Assembly: GCA_023423495.1 (NCBI GenBank)
Contig: JAFAFM010000206.1
Span: 1-13,543 of the forward strand
Source: Armatimonadota bacterium
GTDB taxonomy: Bacteria > Armatimonadota > Fimbriimonadia > Fimbriimonadales > Fimbriimonadaceae
DNA length: 13,543 nucleotides
Reading direction: 5' to 3'
Numbering within the stretch: position 1 is the first letter of the stretch; every line of letters begins with the position of its first letter. The notes below the pieces were generated by a model that saw nothing but the letters and a program-made list of their open reading frames with translations, did not search any database and was not told the origin of the DNA. This document shows, in pieces, positions 1 through 5,411 of this stretch. Made by a program: the position numbers and the translations under genes.

Positions 1-300
1 CCTGAGTACCGTGGCGGACCGGGGCTAGTAGCCTCGCTCGATTCTCCAAAAAGCGACCCAGAACCCAAGCCCCGCTCTTCGAGTGGTAAGAAAGTAGCGC
101 CCGCGGAAGGCGCCATCTCCTTGAACACCGCGACTTCTGATCAATTGCAAGCGTTACCTGGCGTGGGGCCCGCGACCGCTGAAAAAATCCTCGAGTATCG
201 GCGCGAGCATGGCGGATTTAGCTCGGTTGACGAGTTGCTTGCCGTCAAAGGCATCGGCCCTAAGAAGCTTGAGGCGATGCGAAGGTACGTGAGGCTCTAA
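1..300 (+). CDS. ComEA-like helix-hairpin-helix DNA-binding protein, C-terminal part (5' end outside window)
   Basis: The frame is open from the first base to a TAA at 298-300, giving 99 visible residues. A Pro/Lys/Ser-rich linker (visible residues about 15-38) leads into a ComEA-type tandem helix-hairpin-helix module (about 40-97). The module begins LNTATSDQLQALPGVGPATA, and a second hairpin, KGIGPKKLEAM, lies near residues 83-93. In ComEA and its relatives this module binds double-stranded DNA without sequence specificity; competence ComEA is membrane anchored and takes up transforming DNA. The anchor region is not visible, so a role in DNA uptake is inferred from the family only. The stop codon overlaps the stop of the convergent permease gene, leaving no room for a terminator. 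It could also be an HhH domain at the end of a different protein. Confidence 0.85.
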   Translation, partial: PEYRGGPGLVASLDSPKSDPEPKPRSSSGKKVAPAEGAISLNTATSDQLQALPGVGPATAEKILEYRREHGGFSSVDELLAVKGIGPKKLEAMRRYVRL

Positions 301-2039
301 CGACCTCCCAGTCCGCTGAGGGTAACCCCTTCGATAAAGTACTTCTGAGCAAAGAAGAACAGGGCCAGCACGGGAAGAATTGTCAACGTCGCGAAGGCCA
401 TGAGAAGGCCCGGCTCATTTGTGCGGTCGCCCTGAAAAAGCTGCAAGGCATAACTCAAGGGCATGTTTTCGGGTGAGTTCACGTAGATGAGCGGGCCCAT
501 AAAGTTATTCCAAGCGGACATAAAGGTCCAGATCGCAATGACTGCAAGTGCCGGCTTGATCTGAGGAAGCATGATGTTCCAAAAAGCCCGCAGGTAAGTA
601 CAGCCGTCGATTTTCGCCGCGTCCTCGAGTTCCATAGGAATGCCCTTGAAAAACTGTCTCAGCAAAAAGACATTAAAGGCGCTTGCAAAGAACATCGGCA
701 CCCAGAGCGGTAGAAGCGTGTCGATCCACCCCAAAGTGCGGAAGATGAGAAACTGGGGCAGCAGCGTCACCGCGCCGGGAAGCATCATGGTGGCGAGCAA
801 GAGACCAAACAGGAAATCTCGTCCCGGAAAGGTTAACCGGGAAAAGGCATAAGCGACAATCGACGAACTCAGAATGGTACCGATCACACTTAACACAACC
901 AATATCAGCGTGTTTTTCAGATAAACAAGCCCGTTATTCGTCTCTGGTGGAAGGTACTGCAATGCTTCCGGATAGTTCTTGGTTAGGAGTCCGACCCGGC
1001 GGACAGGTTCAACTTCGCCGGGTTGGAATTCCCGCTCCTTGCCTTTCAAGGACAGTGGTGTCATGGCATGGATACGGTTACCGCCATTCTCCAGGCGCTC
1101 GACTTCGAAACCCGTGAAATCGGCTCCGTCCCATTTACCGGCGTAAATGGGAGCTTGTCTTGGGATTTCGGTCAGCGACGATTTCGGCCCCTCGTAGGTT
1201 GTTCCCCGGATAGAAAGGGGCGACTGAATATCCAACCTAATGGTGCCGTCCGGACGCGTTTCCGTGACCACTCCCGTTACCTTTTGTCCTCGATACTCCG
1301 CCTCGTAAAGCGGGTTTTTGGGGTTCTTGTAGGGCACTGTTTCCGTCACTTTGGGAATCCAGACGATGCCGTTGGCACTAGACATGTCCCGATCTTCCTT
1401 AAAGCTGGTGATCACAAGGAAGGCAAACGGAAGCCCAAATACGATCGATCCGACGATCAGTGCAATCTGGTTTACGACTCCCTTGGCCAAGCCACGACTC
1501 CTCGCCGCTCGGCCAGCCGCGATCATCGCCGCCAAGCAGGCGAAAAGGCCGAGCAGGATAGCCACACCAGCTTGGAGACTAAAGGGAATTCCACCCTTGA
1601 GGATCTCGATTTTATTAGCTGGATCGAGTTGGTAGAGCGCTACAAATGCCACGAGTCCGGCAAACCACAGACCAGCCGCCCGTAATCGGTCGATCCGTTC
1701 TTCGGAATGAATTGCCAGCCAAGCTTGCACAAGGCGCAAGCCGGCAAATATCGCGCAGATGGTTGCGAGCCACGCCGAGTACGGCATGACGAACCAGACG
1801 AGCGGAAGAACAATCGGCTGCTCAGGCCGCTCTTCCAAAGCGTTCGGAAGCCAAGCCCCTATTAACAAACCAACTGTCCCTATTGAGGCACTTACGGCCA
1901 GGCTTCGCACGATCCGATCACGGTCGATCACTGGCGAGCCAAACAGCAACTCCAGGAGCCGGTAAACGAATTTGAACGCAAAGAACCAGCCGAACCATGT
2001 CACCACGGCTCCGAGCGTGTATAGCAGTCCTGGCGTCAT
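297..2039 (-). CDS. MalG-type (CUT1) sugar ABC transporter permease with N-terminal membrane extension and periplasmic insert
   Basis: This is the inner-membrane channel subunit of a carbohydrate ABC importer, 580 residues against the usual 270-300. The C-terminal half (about 190-210 and 370-580) is a standard binding-protein-dependent transport domain. It carries the cytoplasmic coupling (EAA) loop ELEDAAKIDG...LPQIKP at 470-495. Residues 1-185 add about five predicted membrane helices (5-27, 46-66, 78-108, 121-138, 154-176). Arg/Lys-rich loops between them fit an N-outside topology. Residues 214-370 are a hydrophilic, probably periplasmic, insert holding two similar 36-residue units. The ATG at 2039 is chosen because it overlaps the upstream stop as ATGA and has GAGG (2050-2047) 7 bases before it. 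An in-frame ATG at 2063 would add 8 residues. Substrate is unknown. Translation is likely coupled to the fused binding-protein gene upstream. Confidence 0.92.
   Translation of the reverse strand: MTPGLLYTLGAVVTWFGWFFAFKFVYRLLELLFGSPVIDRDRIVRSLAVSASIGTVGLLIGAWLPNALEERPEQPIVLPLVWFVMPYSAWLATICAIFAGLRLVQAWLAIHSEERIDRLRAAGLWFAGLVAFVALYQLDPANKIEILKGGIPFSLQAGVAILLGLFACLAAMIAAGRAARSRGLAKGVVNQIALIVGSIVFGLPFAFLVITSFKEDRDMSSANGIVWIPKVTETVPYKNPKNPLYEAEYRGQKVTGVVTETRPDGTIRLDIQSPLSIRGTTYEGPKSSLTEIPRQAPIYAGKWDGADFTGFEVERLENGGNRIHAMTPLSLKGKEREFQPGEVEPVRRVGLLTKNYPEALQYLPPETNNGLVYLKNTLILVVLSVIGTILSSSIVAYAFSRLTFPGRDFLFGLLLATMMLPGAVTLLPQFLIFRTLGWIDTLLPLWVPMFFASAFNVFLLRQFFKGIPMELEDAAKIDGCTYLRAFWNIMLPQIKPALAVIAIWTFMSAWNNFMGPLIYVNSPENMPLSYALQLFQGDRTNEPGLLMAFATLTILPVLALFFFAQKYFIEGVTLSGLGGR
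1029..1298 (-). repeat. Tandem internal repeat coding for two similar units in the permease periplasmic insert
   Basis: Within the MalG-like protein, residues 248-283 (nt 1298-1191) and 302-337 (nt 1136-1029) align without gaps. I count 11 identities in 36 positions, including G at column 4, TG at 8-9, E at 13, G at 18, R at 21, PLS at 27-29 and G at 32, plus conservative Y/W, V/F, D/N and R/K pairs. The spacing is 54 residues. The pattern (YxGxxxTG ... DGxxR ... PLSxxG) suggests two small beta-rich units. The similarity was found by eye and has not been scored statistically. Confidence 0.6.
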
Positions 2040-4480
2040 TTCTCGACCTCGTAGTGCACCCATCTCGGAGCAAGCTTAAATTGCACGAAAGTGAGAATCA
2101 CGATGATCGCAAACACCATCCAGGCGATCGAGGATGCGGAACCCATCTTAAACGTTTCAAAGGCGTTGCGAAATAGGTAATAGACGGGAGTTAACAACGA
2201 GTCATCCGGACCAATCGGGCCATCCTTTGACGGCTTCATGATGTACATGCGGTCGAACTCCTGCATTGCTCCGATAAAGCCCATCACCATATTGAAGAAG
2301 ATGATTGGGCTAAGTTGCGGAAAAGTGATCGACCAGAATAACTGCCTCGGCGATGCACCATCGATGTTGGCCGCTTCATACAAGGTGTTGGAAACGCCCT
2401 TTAAGCCTGCGAGCCATAACACCATGCCACTACCAGCACCCCAGACACCCATCAGAATGAGCGCTGGTTTGGCCCAATCAGCTGATTGCAGCCAGCCCGG
2501 TGGAGGGATGCTGAACCACTCTGTAACGGTCTGCACCCAGAATGAGTTTACGAGCCCCTTATTGGGATCAGGCGTTAGTACCCACGTCCAAAGGACCGCA
2601 CTGGCAACGCCGGGCACGATGGCCGGCATGTAAAAGATCGTCCGGTAGAAGCGCATCCCTCTCGTGGCGGTATTAAGCAGGAGCGCGATTGCCAATCCGG
2701 TGGCAAGCGACAGGGGAACACCGACTCCGGCCAAATACAAGCTGTTTCCAAGAGCTTTGCTAACGTTGGGCCAATCCGAGTCAAAGAGATCTCTATAGTT
2801 CTGCCCACCGACCCACCGAGCTTCGTTAAGCACGTCATATTGCGTGAAGCTGAAAAAGAGCGAGGCAATCATCGGGCCGAGAGTCAGAACCAAAAAGCCG
2901 ATCAGCCACGGGGAGATGAAGAAGTACGCCCACTTGGCTTCATTCTTGGCAAGGCGGCCAAGGCGCAAACGGTAGAACCAGACGATAAATGCGCCCGCGG
3001 CTGCCAGGATGATGCCGGTAGCAATCTTTCCGGGCAGACCCAAGTCCAAGACTGGATACTGTTCCCGGTTAAAGAAGGCATCCAGGTCTCGTTGGACAGC
3101 ACGTTGGCTTGTTAACAGCGCTTCCTTGGGAGGCGCCTTATGGTAGGCCGCCGTCTCTAACGCCTTGACATGCTCGTTCCAAAGGGTTTGCCCCACAAAT
3201 GTGGCGGGCCGGACACGTCCAAAGGGCGCCATCGACATGTGCATGGCGCATGCATCAGCGTATTTTTGTATCGGTGGCTTGAAGCGTGAAAAGCCAAGTT
3301 CATTTGCTTCCCGGTTAGCTTGTTGCCGGGGAACGAACAGTCGACCTCGCAGCTTCTCCCACTTCTGCTGCTCGGCCATTTCGATCATTCGGCCCTCGGT
3401 GCTGGTGGCGAACTTGATGAACTTCCATCCATCGTCGATGTTTTTCGCACCACGCGGAATCGCGATACTAAAGCCACCCATCCAGGTAACGAACTGCTGT
3501 TTCTCGTTTGCGAAGCGGCCGCGCCGGTAGTATCGGTCATCGGGGACAGGCGCGGGCGCAACTCCAAAATTAACAGCAGGCCCGTATCGCGCCAAGCCGG
3601 AAATGATCCAGTCGCCATCGATTTTCATTGCGACTTTGCCGACCAGAAATGCATCGTTTTCCTTGGTCAGGAATCCGGATTCAAACGATTTCGCCTTGTC
3701 GTACCCGCCAATTTGGTCGTAACCATCGACCATGAACTGGAGGGCTTCTGCAGATTCGGGGGTGTAGAGCGTGCAGTTGCGGCGGGCCGCGTCCATGAAT
3801 TCGGCGTTGTTTTGAAAAGCGTAAAAATAAAGCCAAGAATTGCCGAAGTTCGGAAGGAACCCTGCCCTCTTCAAGGTTCCGTCCGGGTTGGTTTCGGTAA
3901 GTACCTTGCTGTATTTCAGCAGTTCGCTCCAGGTTCGAGGCGGTCGGTCAGGGTCCAAACCGGCGGATTTCAGCTCGGTCGCTTTTTCTCGGAAGACTTG
4001 CTTGTTGTAGTACAGGATCCGGTTGTCTGCGCCCGTCGGAATTGCATAGACTTGGTCCTCGTAAGTCGCTTCCTCCCAGGGCGCCGGATAGTATTTCTCC
4101 GGAGTCGGACAAAGGGGATCTGTATTGCGGTCTCTCTCAATGAAGGGGCTGAGAGAAACGAAGGCCCCCCGGCTTGCCCAGTCCGAGATTGAGAAGCGAT
4201 CCTGGTAGATCACATCCGGCGCGACGTTACCGACGATGCTGGTCATGAGCTTTTGTGGGTTCATCGCCCCCGCGCCCATGCTCTGAATTCGCACCCGAAT
4301 ATCCGGATTTCGCCTTTGAAATTCCCGGACCACAGCCTCCGAACCCTTTGTGTCTGGCCCAAAGGCAAGTCCCCATATAATTAAATCGCGCTGCTTCGGC
4401 GAATTATCCGGCGTGTCCGGATTGGCCAAAGTGAGAGAAATGAGTGCGGAAAGCAGCGTTACGCATGCCGGCAATTTCAT
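2036..4480 (-). CDS. Fusion of extracellular sugar-binding protein (family 1 type) with MalF-type (CUT1) permease
   Basis: One uninterrupted 814-residue frame joins two normally separate importer parts. Residues 1-19 form a signal peptide without a lipobox Cys. Residues 30-475 resemble a family 1 solute-binding protein: DLIIWG near 32, an APDVIYQD motif at 87-94, an AIPTGADNRILYYNK stretch at 146-160, and a DGWKFIKFAT-type segment near 350. A hydrophobic span at 485-503 crosses the membrane, followed by the basic segment RLRLGRLAK. Then comes a MalF-like permease at about 517-814 with its own EAA loop (LYEAANIDGASPRQLF, 700-715). The extra helix returns the chain to the cytoplasm, so the permease keeps normal topology. 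The gene ends in an ATGA overlap with the MalG-like gene. No ATPase gene is visible. The start has no Shine-Dalgarno; the ATG overlaps an upstream stop (TAATG) and lies 5 bases from a predicted transcription start. Sugar specificity cannot be read. Confidence 0.92.
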   Translation of the reverse strand: MKLPACVTLLSALISLTLANPDTPDNSPKQRDLIIWGLAFGPDTKGSEAVVREFQRRNPDIRVRIQSMGAGAMNPQKLMTSIVGNVAPDVIYQDRFSISDWASRGAFVSLSPFIERDRNTDPLCPTPEKYYPAPWEEATYEDQVYAIPTGADNRILYYNKQVFREKATELKSAGLDPDRPPRTWSELLKYSKVLTETNPDGTLKRAGFLPNFGNSWLYFYAFQNNAEFMDAARRNCTLYTPESAEALQFMVDGYDQIGGYDKAKSFESGFLTKENDAFLVGKVAMKIDGDWIISGLARYGPAVNFGVAPAPVPDDRYYRRGRFANEKQQFVTWMGGFSIAIPRGAKNIDDGWKFIKFATSTEGRMIEMAEQQKWEKLRGRLFVPRQQANREANELGFSRFKPPIQKYADACAMHMSMAPFGRVRPATFVGQTLWNEHVKALETAAYHKAPPKEALLTSQRAVQRDLDAFFNREQYPVLDLGLPGKIATGIILAAAGAFIVWFYRLRLGRLAKNEAKWAYFFISPWLIGFLVLTLGPMIASLFFSFTQYDVLNEARWVGGQNYRDLFDSDWPNVSKALGNSLYLAGVGVPLSLATGLAIALLLNTATRGMRFYRTIFYMPAIVPGVASAVLWTWVLTPDPNKGLVNSFWVQTVTEWFSIPPPGWLQSADWAKPALILMGVWGAGSGMVLWLAGLKGVSNTLYEAANIDGASPRQLFWSITFPQLSPIIFFNMVMGFIGAMQEFDRMYIMKPSKDGPIGPDDSLLTPVYYLFRNAFETFKMGSASSIAWMVFAIIVILTFVQFKLAPRWVHYEVEK

Positions 4481-4737
4481 TAGTTTTCAACATCATACAT
4501 TCCGGCGCAGACCAACTCAATTTTGTCCTTTCTTTGATCGATCAGCATGGCATTTGCAATCTTGGAATCGGAAGACTTTATCGGAACGAAGTCTGGCTTC
4601 TTTTCGTCCAGAATGGTAACGTCTAAAGCAGGCGTACCCCTCGTCCGCTTAAGAACCCAGACAATGTCGACTGGAGGCCAATAGTTTAAATGCTCACCGA
4701 GTTTGAGGTGCGCCGCGAGTTGGAATCGATTCAACAC
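4480..4737 (-). CDS. Small hypothetical protein upstream of the transporter genes
   Basis: This is an 85-residue frame that I do not recognise. It starts at GTG (4737-4735), preceded 9 bases upstream by AGGAGG (4752-4747), the best Shine-Dalgarno in the window. Its TAA overlaps the ATG of the transporter fusion as TAATG, an arrangement typical of translational coupling. The protein has no signal peptide or membrane helix. It alternates short hydrophobic runs (VDIVWVLKR near 23-31; KIELVCAGMY near 72-81) with charged stretches, suggesting a small beta-containing cytoplasmic protein. Against it: its first 48 bases overlap, head to head, the start of the divergent gene at 4690, and a promoter-like site lies in its 3' end. 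It may be a real first gene of the operon, a leader ORF, or a chance frame. Confidence 0.5.
   Translation of the reverse strand: MLNRFQLAAHLKLGEHLNYWPPVDIVWVLKRTRGTPALDVTILDEKKPDFVPIKSSDSKIANAMLIDQRKDKIELVCAGMYDVEN
4492..4520 (-). promoter_or_regulatory. Candidate sigma-70-type promoter immediately before the binding-protein/permease fusion
   Basis: Read on the minus strand, TTGAGT (4520-4515), a 17-base spacer and TATGAT (4497-4492) form a plausible -35/-10 pair (4 of 6 and 5 of 6 matches to consensus). The predicted +1 is about 4485, only 5 bases before the ATG at 4480, so the message would be almost leaderless. This agrees with the absence of a Shine-Dalgarno before that ATG. The site lies inside the 3' end of the small ORF 4737-4480, so it could be internal or fortuitous. 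Confidence 0.5.
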
Positions 4738-4980
4738 TCGGATGCTCCTCCTAGCGCAAAGGCGCGTAAATTACTTCGTTTAGGAAAATCGCTTCGCCAA
4801 CAAGCCAACGCCCTTGAAGCCACGCAAGAATTGGCTCAACGTTCTGCCGATGTGAATGCGGATCGGCAGCTGGAGCGTATGGAGACCAACGCCCGTCTGC
4901 TCCGCGCAGAAGTTCGAGCCGTCGCCTTGGCGCTTTTGCGCTCTGGAAATAGATGGCGTTTAAAATCAGGCGCCCGGTAA
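4690..4980 (+). CDS. Small charged, helical hypothetical protein
   Basis: This 96-residue protein is not recognised. It is rich in Arg, Glu, Gln, Ala and Leu, with almost no helix breakers after residue 22 (DAPPSAKARK). The stretch 25-85 looks like one or two long amphipathic helices (for example KSLRQQANALEATQELAQRS near 34-53), possibly a coiled coil. It has no signal peptide and is probably cytoplasmic. The ATG at 4690 follows GGAGG (4673-4677) by 12 bases, a long spacing. GTG at 4708 and TTG at 4720 are in-frame alternatives that would shrink the head-to-head overlap with the minus-strand ORF ending its 5' side at 4737. A similar upstream element precedes the next gene at 5064. No function is proposed. 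Confidence 0.65.
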   Translation: MLTEFEVRRELESIQHSDAPPSAKARKLLRLGKSLRQQANALEATQELAQRSADVNADRQLERMETNARLLRAEVRAVALALLRSGNRWRLKSGAR

Positions 4981-5063
4981 GCTGAGGCCGTGGCTTTTGC
5001 CGGGGTCTTGGTATTCTCTTGGAACCCTTGGGGGCTTGCCTCCCGTCTGAGGCAATAGTTTTT

Positions 5064-5411
5064 ATGCAGCGCGCCCGGCTCAGGAAGCCAAATCGAAAAT
5101 CTGGGTCCATCTCAGCAACTTTGTTGGGCGTCCTTGTATTTCTCGCGGGTGTCGCTCTACTGGCGTTCACATTCAAACTTGCCTACGAAATGTTCATGGT
5201 GCCACCCCAGGACGCATTGGGGATCAAGCCAAAGCAACCCATCGATCTCGGTATGGCGGGACAGTCCTTTGTCGGCGTCATTATCAAGGTTCTAATGCTG
5301 ATCGTGATGGGCTTTGTCAGCTCCCTGATCGCTAACCGCGGCGTCAGCCTGATTGCCGGAGCTCGAGTGCCGGTCAAGCCAGCCCCCAAGCCGTCAACCG
5401 ACGAATCCTAG
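5064..5411 (+). CDS. Small inner-membrane protein with two transmembrane helices, function unknown
   Basis: This 115-residue protein has a basic N-terminus (MQRARLRKPNRKSG), a first hydrophobic helix at about 18-43 (ATLLGVLVFLAGVALLAFTF) and an extracytoplasmic loop of about 30 residues (VPPQDALGIKPKQPIDLG). A second helix spans about 66-85 (VGVIIKVLMLIVMGFVSSLI), followed by a short Pro-rich tail. Positive residues at the N-terminus suggest both ends are cytoplasmic. The ATG at 5064 is preferred, with GAGG at 5049-5052 eleven bases upstream; a TTG at 5019 would add 15 residues that do not look structured. The gene lies 83 bases after the 4690-4980 gene and may be cotranscribed with it. Its TAG overlaps the TAG of the convergent DUF5916 gene. 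I do not recognise the family. Confidence 0.75.
   Translation: MQRARLRKPNRKSGSISATLLGVLVFLAGVALLAFTFKLAYEMFMVPPQDALGIKPKQPIDLGMAGQSFVGVIIKVLMLIVMGFVSSLIANRGVSLIAGARVPVKPAPKPSTDES

Noticed and set aside
1023..1685. 220-codon plus-strand open frame
   Set aside because: It is antisense to the MalG-like permease. Its composition (Arg/Ser/His-rich, no pattern) is that of a shadow frame.
2040..2063. Upstream ATG adding 8 residues to the MalG-like permease
   Set aside because: The ATGA overlap and a GAGG at 7-base spacing favour ATG 2039; the longer form remains possible.
3320..4192. 290-codon plus-strand open frame
   Set aside because: It lies wholly antisense to the binding-protein domain, which has clear family motifs. 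Its translation has no recognisable domain, and it has no Shine-Dalgarno or promoter of its own.
4981..5063. Possible promoter TTGCCG / TATTCT before the membrane-protein gene
   Set aside because: The two hexamers are only 9 bases apart, which cannot serve as a -35/-10 pair.
4751..5176. 141-codon minus-strand open frame between the two small plus-strand genes
   Set aside because: It overlaps both small genes and is basic and Pro-rich without structure. It has no upstream support, and the membrane protein on the other strand is more convincing.
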